From Antitrichia curtipendula (Eukaryota; Streptophyta; Bryopsida; Hypnales; Leucodontaceae): 64,000 nt of DNA. The notes beneath the pieces are model-generated. The model was not told where the DNA came from. It ran no database searches and saw nothing but the letters and a program-made list of their open reading frames with translations. The position numbers and the translations under genes are program-made. This document shows, piece by piece, positions 11,638-23,747 of this stretch. The DNA lies in assembly GCA_951230915.1 (NCBI GenBank), contig OX579641.1, forward strand, positions 4,216,001 to 4,280,000, in the 5' to 3' direction. How positions within the stretch are numbered: the stretch's first letter is position 1; every line of letters begins with the position of its first letter.

Positions 11638-12579
11638 TTAACCCCTAAAGGTTTTTGACTATGTTTTCACCAAAACCACTCCAAAACTGCCATTTCTAAT
11701 ACTAGTGCCAAATTTTAGAAAAAAAACATTTTTGGACACTTGTAGCCATAGGATCTTGTAGTAAACTTGTTTAAGAAGATGTGGAAAAAATTTCAGAATT
11801 TTCCACCAAGTGGATTGCAAGATAATAGCGTTTGAATTGACAAAAATCCTTTTTTTGTCCCTGCAAAAAAACGGGCAGCTGCCCTTCACAAGGTCACATT
11901 CGTATGAAAAATGTCCAAAATGATGGTTACTCTTTGGATTTATTCTTCAAGGCAAGTTGGCTACATGCTTGAAGAATTTCAGATCATTTGGAATTGTACA
12001 ACATATAGGAGAAAAATAGTAAGTAGGAAGAGGTAGAGAATGATTCAAATCACTAAATTGTCAAGAATTTATTTATGAAATTGAAAAATGCCAATCCCAA
12101 CGATCGTAATGTTGTAATAAACAATCTACATCCAATGTTTTTATTTTTTTTCAAAAAAATTGAAAATCAAGTTAAATAAAGGACTTCAAAGTTTATTTTA
12201 GAGTAGAGATTCCATAACTACCCTCAAACTAAGAATCTTCATAACTTTTGACTCATTGATCGGAATGGAATGATTCAAAGCCTCCCACGTACATATAAAT
12301 CTAAAGAACCAATTTCAAATTTTAGTTTTTTTTAAAAGTGATTTTTAAAGAAGTTTTTTTTGCTGCCCCGGCTGCCCGCCGAACAATGAAAATGACATAT
12401 CATGCAATAACTTTTTAACCATGTAGTCAAAAGTTACGAAAATTGTTGGACCTTAAAGCTACTCCTCGGGCACATCTTATGTGAAAATTTCAAAGAAAAA
12501 AAAGAAAAATTCCGGTCATAGTGAGTTGCCCAAAATCGCTATGTTGTCAAAAAATGATGTTTGGTCCTTTAGGGGTTAA
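11638..12579 (+). mobile_element. TTAA-flanked MITE, subfamily A (best-preserved copy)
   Basis: This is the best-preserved copy of the family, 942 bp including both TTAA sites. It begins TTAA-CCCCTAAAGG (11638) and ends CCTTTAGGGG-TTAA (12576-12579), a perfect 10-bp inverted repeat. Internal landmarks are CTCCAAAACTGCCATTTCTA, GTGGATTGCAAGAT, AATGATGG...TCTTTG, AGTAAGTAG, TTTATTTTAGAGTAGAGATT and two ATAACTTTT(G/T) blocks. It has no ORF of significance. Confidence 0.75.
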
Positions 12580-13462
12580 CCCCTAAAGGCCCTAGGCCAT
12601 TATTTTATTAAAAAACACTCAAAACTGCCATTTTTGTTGCTTTCACCTAATGAAAAAATAAAAAATTTAGCATTGGATTTTGTAATTTACTTGTCTAAGA
12701 TCATATGGTAAGAATTTCATAAAGTTTGACACCACAAATTGAGAGATATTAGCATCCAAAGTGGGAGTTTTATTTTTATTTTTAACACTAGCTTGCAGTT
12801 TCAAATGACTTTGACCGCCACTTGTGGAAAAAATTTAGACTATAGATTTAAAATTTTAAAATTTTAGTATTGAAGAATTGAGTTGAAAGTCTAGGAAAAA
12901 AAATTCAAAAAACACGCGCTTGATTTTCATTCATTAAGAAATTGTTAAGTAGAAGTAGGTCCAAAAGTGAAAGAAAAATTGAATTGTTAATAGATCTAAG
13001 ATGGGATTGAAACACAATAATCCCAATGGTGAGATTTTACCTAGGAAACAAACTTAACCTTGTCAAGCATTTTTTTGAAAATTTGTAAAAATTGCATTTA
13101 GAATTGAGTCATATAAGTTATTTTTTCTAGACAATGCTTAAATTGCCCAAAAAACAAGATTGTTTATAACTTTCATGTCACTAATCCAAATGAAATGAGT
13201 CAAAGCTTCATATGTAGACAAAAATATGATCTATAAGAAAATAATAATAATTTAGTTTAAAATTTTTGTAGATTTTTCTTTTTGTCCACCAACTATAAAT
13301 TTGGGCTTTTGGTGGTATTACTTTTGGTCCCGGGCACCGATTGAAATAAAAATTACATTCCCACAAAGCTAATGAATTTTTTCTATCTTAAAATTGAAGT
13401 CATAAAAGCTTGACCAAAATCCAATTTGTCCCTCGAGGAAACAATGGCTTTTTAGGGCTCAA
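12576..13462 (+). mobile_element. TTAA-flanked MITE, subfamily B, abutting an A copy
   Basis: It shares the TTAA at 12576-12579 with the preceding A element, giving the palindrome CCTTTAGGGGTTAACCCCTAAAGG split between the two elements. The right end is decayed (TTTTTAGGGC-TCAA at 13459-13462). It preserves the sequence TTTAGTATTGAAG, which serves as an unoccupied relative of the 6607-6884 insertion site. Confidence 0.65.
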
Positions 13463-16023
13463 GGACCACCTCATATACATTCAATAGCTTTTATAGGAGC
13501 ACTTTCAAGAAGACATGCAATTTTAGAGCATGCTACCTTGATTGGGCTTTAGCAGTTTTTTAAACAACTATAAAACAATTATGAGTAATTGCGCTGTACT
13601 ATCAAAATTTTCACAAATTAACAATATTTTAATGAAGTTGGAGTTCTTTAGAGGCCAAGTTACTTGTCCGGGGGCTGAGGTTGTCCTCTAGAGAAAATTT
13701 GACCTCTGGAGAACTTTCCTTACAAAAAGTGTTGCCACATAGGCATCCGTGTCATTTTGTCATCCATGCTTCAAGTTCTCCACTGGACAATTCTGGGCCA
13801 TAGTGTAAATCGAATCCGGTGGAGAACAAAATTTGCTCCAATCATATTGCTCTATTTTCCTATAATTCCTAATTGGTGCACTTCTCTACCGCAGTGTAAA
13901 GAGGTCCTTAGTCCCAACAAATGCAATACTAAATCATATACCAAGCTTGCCTCTCTATAAACATCCATGTGCCACGCATTCCTCTTCATTGATGTGGTCT
14001 TTTCCATAATAAATGTCAAAGCCTCACTTCTAGGGCTTTTAGACATGTATTGCCTCCTCATGCAATACATGCCCTTATAGTGGATAATCATTTGATTGAT
14101 GGTTATTAATTTACCAACTTTCCTTGCCTTCATGCAATTTTACAAATTCCATCTGAAAGTCATCATATTTGGCCCATTTTGTTATATTCCAACATGGCTT
14201 TGTCCCTCTCATAGGTTGATGGGCCCATAACATACAAATATCTAGCCAAACATGGAAACGGTTATGGGATATGAGCTCCTAGATAGTTAAATGATTGGAA
14301 ATGGAGTCTTTTTTGTGCCAATAAGTTTTTGCATTTGGTTGTCACTTCATGCCCATGTATAAAATGATAGCAAGAAATGTCTTTAATTCCTCCAAAGAAA
14401 AACGATCCCATTTTAGTCTTGGGAATGACACTCATTATAGAGATTATGCAACTCTTTGACAATAAAGATAGGATGCCATTTAATTTTTTGAAGCAAAACT
14501 TATATGCTTTTTATTTATAATATTGGATCATATTTAGTAAAAAATTATGAGATATAATTGTTATAGGATGTTTTAGAACCATAATATTTAAAAAATATTA
14601 TCATTACATAGGATAGGATATGTTTATAATAGAAATTACTACTTAGTAGATTATGTATGGATTTGGCACTTCATATCTTGGTGTTGTGCATTGGACTAAG
14701 CATCTACTCTGAATACATTTAGAATATGAAAATATGCATGGAATGTAGATCTTTGTGTGACCAATTTTATTTTATGCGCTTGTAGGTTTAGTTGAAAGGC
14801 CGAATAGGATTGTAGGTAAAATTTTATTGTTGTGCAAATGTCAAGACCTTGAGTTGTATTTGTAACTACAAATATGAACGAAACTTTGATTTTTTCAAAT
14901 CTTTAGTTCTTCTACTCTTATATATACAAGGGACACCGTAAAGAAACCCTTTACCCTAAAATTCATTCTTTTGTAATTATATTATTTTGTTTGGAGAAAT
15001 TATATTTTTGTTAAATATTTTGATGCAATTTTTTTAGGCGCAGAATTGAAAAACAAATGATGGTAGTACTAAATTTTTTAACTAATATAGAGTAGAAAAA
15101 ATAAGGATATTTTTATGATTAGAATTACCCATAGCGTGCCTTAAATTAGGGTCACATAGAAAATTGATTTATCATTGGGTGACAAAAAATAAGACATCCT
15201 TTGATAGTACCTTCTTTATAATACACTTGTACTAAAAAGGGGCTTCAATTTTTTACAAAGAATATTCTCAAATTGTGGCTCCGTAGGTCTTACCATTTGT
15301 ATTCATTATTGTGGCATAGTTTTTAGTCTTGACTACAATGTCCATAAAACATGAACTTGCCAAAAAAGATCAAACAAGTCTCCAAATGTAGGGAAGTAGC
15401 ACCAAAATGCATTTGACTATTGAGCCTCTATAAACTTTGCAAGCTTGGGTTCATACTTCATGAATTTTTTAGACCAAATAGAGGTGCAGTAAACATATTT
15501 GATGTTGTTGACATCGTATATATCATTATCTTTGTCACTAGAATTGAAAGTGTTATATCCTAATTCCAATGCAACTTTGGGGAAGGACATCAACGACTCT
15601 TGGACGTCAATGTCGCAATGGATTTGACCCAGACATGACCCTCCTCACCAAAGATAAATGCATTGGTTACCTCCATAATTTTGAGATCCTTCAACTATGC
15701 TTTCTCCATGTGCCCTCCCTCTTCTTCCTCTTCCAAGTCATTGTCCAAAGACAAGCCCTAGCTAAACCTATGCCAATCACTCTTTCTATCCTATATGTTG
15801 ATTTTTCCACTGTAGACTAAAGGCCTCTTTAATATTGGTCTAATGGGGCTATTTTTGGTTGTCCAAAATCCAATAGAATTGCATTGGAAACCATATAAAA
15901 TAGATATAAGAATATCATTTCTAATGCACTTCCAATGCTATTATTCTCAAGTTCTAATTCCACATCAATCAATAGTTTGTAAAATATTTGACGTACAATT
16001 TTGTCAGATTATTTTATAGTGCT
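13463..16023. other. Intergenic sequence without recognised genes
   Basis: No supported coding region is seen. Near 13795 the motif GGGCCATAGTGTAAA recalls the ends of the element at 7308-8019, and a CAGTGTAAAGAGG motif follows near 13890, so part of this may be an old related element. Short ORFs at 13757-13960 and 15569-15820 lack recognisable domains. Confidence 0.4.
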
Positions 16024-16283
16024 TTAACCTAAAGTCCCAAGGCCTTTTTTCCATCAGAGACCACTTAAAACTGCCATTTCTATTGCAAGGAAAAAAAAAC
16101 TTTGAACTTTTATTTTTTGCAAATCTTACTACAGTATCTTGTACTAGACTAGTATAAAAATGTGTAGAAGAAATTTTAGAAACTTTGACCGTATAGATTG
16201 CAAGGTATTTGTATTAAAAGTAAAGAAAACAAGATTTTTTACACCTTGATTGACTAAATTTGTTGGCTTTAATCTCTTTGACT
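16024..16283 (+). mobile_element. 5' part of a TTAA family B element, truncated
   Basis: It begins TTAA-CCTAAAGTCCCAAGG. It keeps CTTAAAACTGCCATTTCTATT, GACTAGTATAA and TTTGACCGTATAGATTGCAAGG in family order up to about 16280. It then stops abruptly at CAGGGTTGTCTG, the candidate left end of the hAT block. The 3' half is not found on the far side. Confidence 0.55.
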
Positions 16284-16426
16284 CAGGGTTGTCTGTCCGG
16301 ACGTGACGTGGGCTTTTCACGTCCGGATGTCATGACGCGTCCGTCCTGACGGGTCACGGCCCGTCGCCGATACTGACGGGACCATCCGGAGCGCGGATGA
16401 AGTCTGTCCATTCTGCAACGACGTCG

Positions 16427-16930
16427 GGCGGTCTTCTGGACGGTGACTCCGTCGCCAAATGGACATCCGTCTCTTGGACGGAGAGCCCGTCTGTAGACGA
16501 AGAGGCCGTCCGTTGGACGGTAAGCCGTCCCCTGGACGGAGAGTGGGTCGCTGGACAGAGAGTCCGTCGCTGGACGGCAAGCCCTCCGCTCGACGGAGAG
16601 TCCGTCGCTGGACGGTAAGCCGTCCTCTGGACGAAGAGTCCGTCGCTGGACGGCAAGCCGTCCGTTGGACAGTAAGCCGTCCTCTGGACGGAGACTCCGT
16701 CGCTGGACGGTAAGCCGTCCTCTGGACAGAGACTCCGTCGCTGGACGGTAAGCAGTCCTCTGGACGGTAAGCCGTCCCTTGGACGGAGAGCCCGTCTCTG
16801 GACGGAATTCTCGTCTCCAGGACGGTAATCCGTCCCTTGGACGGCCTCTCCGTCCTCTGGACGGGAAACCGTCCCGTCCCCTGGACCGGAATATTACAAG
16901 ACGGTACAGTCGCCCTTTGGACGGTTTCGT
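16427..16930. repeat. GC-rich minisatellite 1 (about 20-bp dyad unit)
   Basis: About 25 units of roughly 20 bp alternate GGACGGTAAGCCGTCC and GGACGGAGACTCCGTCGCT, so that GGACGG and CCGTC arms face each other. The ORFs on both strands (up to 229 codons on the minus strand at 16283-16972) are repeat translations (DGLPSN.RL, GEPVSGR) and not genes. Confidence 0.85.
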
Positions 16931-16983
16931 TGGCAAGGCTGCGGGTTTAGGGTCCACCCCATCAGCCGTCACTCCGTCTAGCT

Positions 16984-17009
16984 GGGTTTAGGGTTTAGGG
17001 TTTTAGGGA
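16984..17009 (+). promoter_or_regulatory. Telo-box-like TTTAGGG cluster upstream of the hAT gene
   Basis: GGGTTTAGGGTTTAGGGTTTTAGGG lies (written here as repeated GGGTTTA units) between the minisatellite and the hAT ORF. Telo boxes (AAACCCTAA) are known plant promoter motifs. Here the role is inferred from position only. Confidence 0.35.
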
Positions 17010-17245
17010 GGGCTTCAAGGTGTATATTAAGGACTTCTGCCTATTCAAGATTACTTTCCCTTGCTGATTTTGCCTTTCATGACTTGGTTGGAGTACAACC
17101 ATTGCGGTAGAGCGAAGTCCAAGAAGAGTGTGTTGTGGTGGCACTTGTTGTAAGAGCAACAAGTGTTGTTTCCACATCACATTTCAAACAGAATGCTAAT
17201 CTTTTTTTTGGTGCAGGGGCAGATAAAGGAGGACAGATAAGAGCA

Positions 17246-20200
17246 ATGGGTGGAGCAAGATCACAGTGGGAACCTTGGTACACACTACGGCCAGATGGAA
17301 AAGTTGTTTGCAAGTTTTGCGAAGCTTTGCTAAGCTATCGAAAGGATCGGTTGCTTTTCCATTTGGGATATAGACGAAATGACACCCTCCTTGGAGTGAG
17401 AGCGTGCACTAAAGTCAATGCAGCCGTGAAGGTAATGTTTTTTAATTGTGGAGGATATATACCTACGGACACTTCGCACGGAACTGGAGGCGACGTGGAA
17501 GTGACATCACCATCAACGATACTACCAAGTGTAGTACGTGGTGAGCAACAACATGATGCTTCAATCTCGACAAACGATGGAGGAGAAAACACTGGGGGGC
17601 AAAGCTCTCAAGTACGATCATCGGAGGCGCCCAACCCTAGTTTGACCCACAGTCGATCGATGAGGCAATTGTCTCTACAAGAAGGACTGAACGCATCAAA
17701 CAAGCAAGTACTTGACAAGAAGTAGGCTAAGTTTTTCTACGAAGCCAATATACCATTCAATGTAGTGAGGCATCCTGCTTTTCTGGATGCAGTGAAATCA
17801 ACATCGGAATCAAGAGTTGGCTACAAACCTCCAGCGTACCATGCACTTCGTACAAAGCTCATAAGATCTACAAAAGACGAAGTGGCAGCAATTGTAGTAG
17901 AGAAGACGAGGGCACCAATCCACAAATATGGCGTTACAATATGCTCTGATGGATGGGACAACGTTACACATCGACCATTGATGAATGTCATGTTGGCATG
18001 TACAAGTGGAGAGGTTTTTCTTGGATTGATAGACACAACAGGCGAATGCAAAGATGCTACTTACGTGGCTAATTGCATGGGTGATTACATTGACGAGGTA
18101 GGGGCACAGAACGTGGTACAAGTTTGTATAGACAATGCAGCAAACATGTTGGCCGCTGGCGCTCTGTTACTTCGTAGATTTCCACACATATATTTTCAAG
18201 GGTGTTCAGCACATGCACTTGACCTTCTACTTGAAGATTGGGGAAAACAAGATTGGATTACAAGTATGGTCAAGAAAGCCAAGTCAATTGTGAAATACAT
18301 TCGAACGCATCACATGCCACTTGCAATCTTTCGACGACATTCTCCTAATCACGTTTTGAAAAATCCCGTTCAAACACGCTTTGCTACCATGTTCCTCATG
18401 ATCGAACGTTTGGTGGAGGTGAGGGAAGCAATAGAATCGACAGTCCACGATCCGCAGTGGAATGAGTACACGCGGAGATTGGCATCCAATCAAAAGCAAA
18501 GAAAAGCTAACGATGTGCGACGATATGTGCGAATGGATGAATTTTGGAGGAAATGTTTGAACTTTGTGTACATAGTGGAGCCCGTGTTGATTGCTCTTCG
18601 AGAGTTTGATGGCAAGCACCCGTGCTTAGACAAGGCATGGCTTGTAATGAAAAATGTAGAAAAGCATATTTTATCTTTGGAGGATCCACCATTTTCATTA
18701 GAGCGGAGATATGCAATTTTCGCCACCGATGATTTCTACAAGCGCTGGGACATGCTCAGGACTGATTTGCATTACGCTGGGGCTCTATTGAATCCCTTTT
18801 TACTTGACGAAGTCATGCTAATGGATGATAATGAGGCAAGAGAAGCCATACTGAGAGTTTTGCGCAAATTGGCTGTTGGAGATCAAACATTTGCTTCAGC
18901 TTTGTCTGAGTACCAAGCATTTAGAGATCGGCGAGGCATTTTTGGTGGACTGCCTGATGTAAACGCCTTGAATTTGCAACCTCACGAATGGTGGGACCTT
19001 CTCGGAGCCGGTGCTCGTACACTTGCACCGATTGCCAGAAAGATTCTTGCGCAAGTGTGTTCTGCATCATCCTGTGAACGCAATTGGAGTATGTATTCGT
19101 TTGTCCACAACAAATCACGCAATAGATTGACATTAGAGCGTGCTGAGGAATTGGTTTACATTTATACCAATTCCAAGACTCTTAGAGAAAGGGCTGCAGC
19201 AAATCCGACAAGGTGGTATACTGAAAACATGATGTCAGAGGATTCCATGACAGATGAATCTGATGGTCTAGACCGTGGTTCGGTTCTCTCTGATCCCAAT
19301 GATGACGATTCAGATGATAGTTCCAATGACGACGATGAGCCACCGTTTGATAGATTTCGTGGGGCGGGAGGAGTGCGTCCTCTAATTGATGCATCCGTAT
19401 TTGACTTTGAAGAGGGGGATAACAACGACAATGACTACGAGGGACATCAAGGAAGTCCACCACGAATGCCACAAATGTGGAATGCTGGGCCAAGTGGGGG
19501 CAATACAAACGAGGACGTTGTGGCACCGAGACCACTAAGTCCAGACCCTATGGATGTACAAGTTGATGCCACAATAGAAAGAGATGGTGTTGACGTTCAA
19601 AGAGGACGTGAAGAAGACGTAGTAGTACCACCGTCATTGCCCATGAGGACCACCCGCAGTGAAGGGCCCCCTCAAGGTGGAGAAGCACATATGGCACCTC
19701 CAAATCCAGTCTCGGTTGCACAAAGGCAAATGCCAATATTGGAAAATCTACAAATCCAAAGTTCATCAAGGCCGTCTAGTTCTGACGGCCGTCCACACGA
19801 ACCAACTTCGTCGATAGGTACACGATTGGCTGGTATGGTGTCACAGCGTGTGACTAGAAATACGACTTCATTGCGGCCACTTGTACATGTCAATAATCGA
19901 GGGAAGCATCCACGACCACAAGGTACTACTAGTGAACGTATAAGTAGTAGAACGCGTAGAAGGCTGAGGAGGGAAGAAGCGGCTTCCCAACCATTTTCAA
20001 GAGAAGTTCAAACAGGAGGACCCAATATAGATGGCATTATGGACGCAATGGGCCAACGACCTCTTTGGACGTTGTCTTCTATAGCTCGACCACAACAAAA
20101 CCGCAATTCCGAGGCCTCCAGCAAAAGTGGTAGTGCAACATCCAATGATGATGGTGAATCCATCGGTGGTACTATAGGTGAAGATGGTGAGGTTCCAGGA

Positions 20201-20326
20201 GATAGTGATTACAGGGGGTCGGTGCCTCGACAAGGTCCACTCGAAGAAATGGGTGGTACTGAACCAATAGTACAGGAAGCAAATGCAAATACTTCTATGC
20301 ACATTCTTAGGCATGGAAGACGTTGA
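17246..20326 (+). CDS. hAT-family transposase (BED, DUF659, hAT dimerisation), interrupted by one TAG
   Basis: This is a cut-and-paste DNA transposase of the hAT superfamily, 1026 codons from ATG 17246 to TGA 20326. A likely splice acceptor (TTTTTTTTGGTGCAG, ending about 17216) precedes the start and suggests a leader intron. Domains are a BED-type finger (C22, C25, H39, C54), a DUF659/RNase H-like core with CSDGWDN (D235), VCIDNAANM (D296) and GCSAHALDLLLED (C320..H323), and a C-terminal dimerisation segment at about 580-645 with ASSCERNWS (E611). The expected D, D and E acidic residues are therefore present. A 370-residue acidic, low-complexity tail follows, which is longer than usual. Codon 160 is TAG (17723-17725); homology continues across it in the same frame (LDKK-stop-AKFFYEANIPFN), so it interrupts coding sequence and is not a true end. 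The gene converges on the kinase-like gene 1.3 kb downstream. Confidence 0.8.
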
Positions 20327-20455
20327 ATGTTTTTGAAAAGACAATAGGGTCTTCATGTTTTCAAATGCAATGGTTTTAGCGGCTCAATACCTTGCATATT
20401 GAAATCAGCATTAATATGAAATATGACTTTTGTTCCTTTCATTCTCATAGAACTG

Positions 20456-20800
20456 TTTACCCCTAAAGTCCCGAAGTCATTACACAAAAAAAACGCAAAA
20501 TTATCTTTTCTCTTGCATTTGCCTCAACATACGGAAAAAATGTTTTTTACAACATCTAACTGTAAGATCTTATACTTCACATGTTTTTTATCACGTGGTA
20601 AAAATTTCATGAAGTTTGACCGAATAGATTGAAAGATATTAGCATTCAAACTTGGAAAAACTAGTTTTCTGAATGCTAGCTTTGCAATTTCAGATTAACT
20701 TTCACTGAGTGTGATTTATGGGAAATTGGGCCTTCGGGGCACTATTGTTTTTGAATTATTTTTTTGAATATTCAAGAATCGAGGTCAAAATTTGAAAGAA
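20456..20800 (+). mobile_element. Partial TTAA family B element
   Basis: It starts TTTA-CCCCTAAAGTCCCGAAG. It contains the B landmarks CGCAAAATTATC, TTTGACCGAATAGATTGAAAG and a degenerate GAATATTCAAGAATCGAGG. The 3' end is lost. It lies between the hAT gene and the kinase-like gene, either inserted in the proposed compound element or marking a boundary between two insertions. Confidence 0.5.
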
Positions 20801-21652
20801 TTATTGCAATTGGAAACTATGTTTGCAATCCAAATAACACAGTGTGGTGTTTTTTTCATATATGTTTTCTTTTTTTCAAATTTCATTAAAATTGAAATTA
20901 TAAAACTATAATTTGTGTTCATTCATTCATTTATGGCCCCAGTTTCAGATTATTCTCATACATATTATAATTGATAAAATCTGATTTCCACGTTTAGCTT
21001 TATAAAATCACAATAAAATCAATTTTCCATTGAATTTTCTGGAAAAAAAAAGCATAAATAGAAAATGAATTCTTACGTATGTTGAAAAATATTAAAATAT
21101 TATGCTGATTTTCAATAAAAATATAAATTTGGTTTGATAGTCAAATTTGACTTCAAGCTTTTCTTTGTGGTTGTTTACTAGTTTTGGGCATGAAAAATTA
21201 AATAAACAATTGAAAATTTTTCTGACTAGAAATCTCTATTGATATTTGTACCTCTTGTAAAAAACTAAAAATTTAGAATCTCTTGAATTGTTTTTTCTAT
21301 TTTTACTTATTTATGGCATGAAGTGCAACAAAAATGTTGACAATTACAATTTTGCACAAAACTAATTGAAATTTCTTGTAGTGATATACAATTCAAAGTT
21401 TTTAGTACTAAAGATATAAGATGTGTGTTTACACGCAATTTAAATGATAAAATTAGGGAAGACAAGAAATTTTTTACAACTCAATGTTTAGGTAAAATAC
21501 GTTTATAACTTTATATAAACCAAAATGAGTACAAAATGCATTGAAGCCACAAAGTGTGCTACATTGCTATGGATGTCCTCAAGCCCATACTATAATAACC
21601 GCATGTACTAAGTGAACACTAATTTTGCAACTACATGGTAATACACTATTAT
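20801..21652. other. AT-rich spacer between hAT and kinase-like genes
   Basis: No gene is seen. It probably includes the 3' flank of the minus-strand kinase-like gene. No clear poly(A) signal could be assigned. Confidence 0.4.
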
Positions 21653-23314
21653 CTAATCTTCATTGCGCGCCTGCTCTTCTTGAAGGTCTTGTTCTTTGCG
21701 GGCCTCGCGGTAGCAATCCATGGGTGGTGTCCAAAACGTTGGAGCACCACTTAGACGTTGCACGACTCCAGTCACCGAGCGTCGTTGTAGTGGCTCCGCC
21801 TTGCACAATTCACCCAACATGGTTTGAAACGTACCAAATGTCGTAAGGTCCGGAATCATATCTACATTTCCGCGATCTTCTTTCCATACCTTCATAGCCA
21901 ATTTCCCTATGGAGTATCCGTCCATGTGTATACTAACACACGGTGGCTTAACCCTGCGAGTAGGAGATGATGAAGTTCCTGTCTCTCCAATCAAGTACAT
22001 CAACTCAGGAGCCACCCACCAACGTTGCGCTCGGGTTGCCTGAAACTTCCTTGGACAATTGAATTGGTAAAGAGAAGGGGTTTCTTCGTTGATGCGGCTA
22101 CCCATTCCCCAATCACATAGACCAATCCACACGGTTCTTCCATCATCATTCGAAAAATGAAGCATAATGTTCTCCAGTGTGATGTCGTTGTGCAATACAG
22201 AGCACTGTTGCACTGCATCCACAATGCAAATCATCGCCCACGCAAGTTCAGTGCGCTTGCGTCTATATGCCATGAGTCGTTTGGCTTCTTGCATTGATTG
22301 GGGAGTTGCATGGTAAGCCAACTCCCCAATTTCATCTGGATCTCGGTTCTTCTCATCAAGGGTAAACATGGCGCCGAGAGTACCGCCATTCTACCATTGC
22401 GAATAACACTCCATGGTCATGTCATTTATAGCAAAGAATTTGATGACCCCTGGATGCTCGCACGGACATACCAATGCCTCGATGGACAATTTCTCCCTGG
22501 ACTTCTTCAATTCATCCACGCGCAAGGCTGACTTCCCAGCTAATTCCATATTCCCGGGAATATGTTTTGAATTTTGAGCACATACTTTGCGCACCCTCCC
22601 ATGCCCCCCTTGTTTGCTATGGCCAGACAAAGGAACCACCACCACTCCTCTTTCAAGGAAAACCACTCCTCCTGCAGCTTGTTGACCAAAGGCCAAGTTC
22701 TGACTTCGTTGAAACCACGGAGCGGAACGGATGTTGCTTGAAGACAATCCACGCACTGCATCATGCCACCAATACACCTTCTTGTGCAACAAACTCAATG
22801 CTTGTTGTCTGGGCACTACACTCTTCTCAAAGCCTTTTATTTTTTCCGCAACTTGGACAAAGTTGAAGATACACGTTTGCACTTGTGACTCCAACCAATG
22901 ATCGAAGCATTCTTTCGTGCGGTCTTCATGCCACTCATCCGCGCTCATTGTTGTCCAGAACATGTGGTGGAACTTTTGTTTAATTTTATCCACTCCCTGT
23001 AATCCGCATGAGACGTATGTTGAGTTCAACTGCAAAATCGAATACTGATCAAAAAAATCCAACGCCACTTCATGCAGTTTGCGCGTTGCACCCTTGCTTG
23101 GCCACTTCTCCGAGTTTGTAGCCTTGTGCCTCCTTCGTTGTTTTTTCTTCCCCTTCAAAGACTCTCCGCCCCCCACAGCAGCTACAGACCCTTCTGCAGC
23201 TACGGCCTCTGAAACGGGCTCTGGTGATTCCGCATCCGGGTCCATAACCGGTGCATCTCCAACACCTGTCCACCAATCATCAACCTTTCTCTTCGAGAAA
23301 TCGCGACCAGCCAT
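21653..23314 (-). CDS. Protein-kinase-like gene, interrupted by one TAG
   Basis: The gene is read on the minus strand from ATG at 23314-23312 to TAG at 21655-21653, 553 sense codons plus one internal TAG (22393-22391, codon 308). The N-terminal ~200 residues match no family I recognise and include a low-complexity acidic/Ala segment (20-55) and a basic stretch (KGKKKQRRRHK). The kinase domain then follows: glycine loop GGHGRVRKV (236-244), candidate VAIK lysine K261, helix-C glutamate E279 before HPGVIKFFAI, hinge MECYSQW-stop-NGGTLG, catalytic loop HNDITLENIM (H375, D377, N382), DWG in place of DFG (D401), VAPE (434-437) and DGYSIG. The main catalytic residues are kept, with HND for HRD and DWG for DFG. 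The frame is continuous across the TAG. The ATG was chosen because the upstream in-frame sequence (MLSC...) looks like leader. It may be transposon cargo. Confidence 0.6.
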
Positions 23315-23515
23315 CGTGACAGTAACAAGTAACAAATAATCAAAATCAAAGGAATTAGGAATTCGTCTTCCACAAAGTGAAAAACCGCCCCCCTTATTCC
23401 TCAAAAAAGCCTCTACCCAGCACCCGCGCTCGCAAGCAAGGACTGCAACCAATCCAAGACAAGAGAGCACCGTCAGAGCAGGAGAGACTATGGCGAAAGT
23501 ACTCTAAAAACAGTC

Positions 23516-23522
23516 TTATATA
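23516..23522 (-). promoter_or_regulatory. TATA box of the kinase-like gene
   Basis: TATATAA on the minus strand lies about 200 bases upstream of the chosen ATG, followed by a plausible leader. A MITE-like inverted repeat begins directly upstream of it. Confidence 0.45.
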
Positions 23523-23537
23523 ACCATTTCATGTGGC

Positions 23538-23736
23538 TGGGGTGAATTGACCCCCTCGCTCGGCCCTCCGGGCCGACCCTGTTTTCCGCACCATTCCTTT
23601 TTTGCAAATTCTGAATTCATAAAGACCCCTAATTAGTTCAATCACATCAAATAATAACCCTGAATCGGCCGAAAATAGAGGGCTTTTTTTTACATGCACC
23701 CCTGGTAAGGCCGAACAAGGGGGTCAATCTACCCCA
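23538..23736. repeat. 199-bp inverted-repeat element in the kinase-like gene promoter
   Basis: The left end TGGGGTGAATTGACCCCC and the reverse complement of the right end TGGGGTAGATTGACCCCC match except at two positions. The match continues into CTCG/TTG and CGGCC. No TSD was seen. Confidence 0.55.
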
Positions 23737-23747
23737 ATCATTCACGT

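Noticed and set aside
16283..16972. 229-codon minus-strand ORF and several plus-strand ORFs in minisatellite 1
   Set aside because: They are translations of a 20-bp GC-rich tandem repeat; the open frame follows from repeat composition, and similar ORFs occur on both strands in all four arrays.
17432..17725. An intron (GTAATG...AAGTAG) that would remove the hAT TAG in frame
   Set aside because: The borders are GT..AG and phase 0, but the acceptor lacks a pyrimidine tract, and the segment just before TAG (SMRQLSLQEGLNASNK) looks like the normal hAT linker, so it is more likely coding. Not fully excluded.
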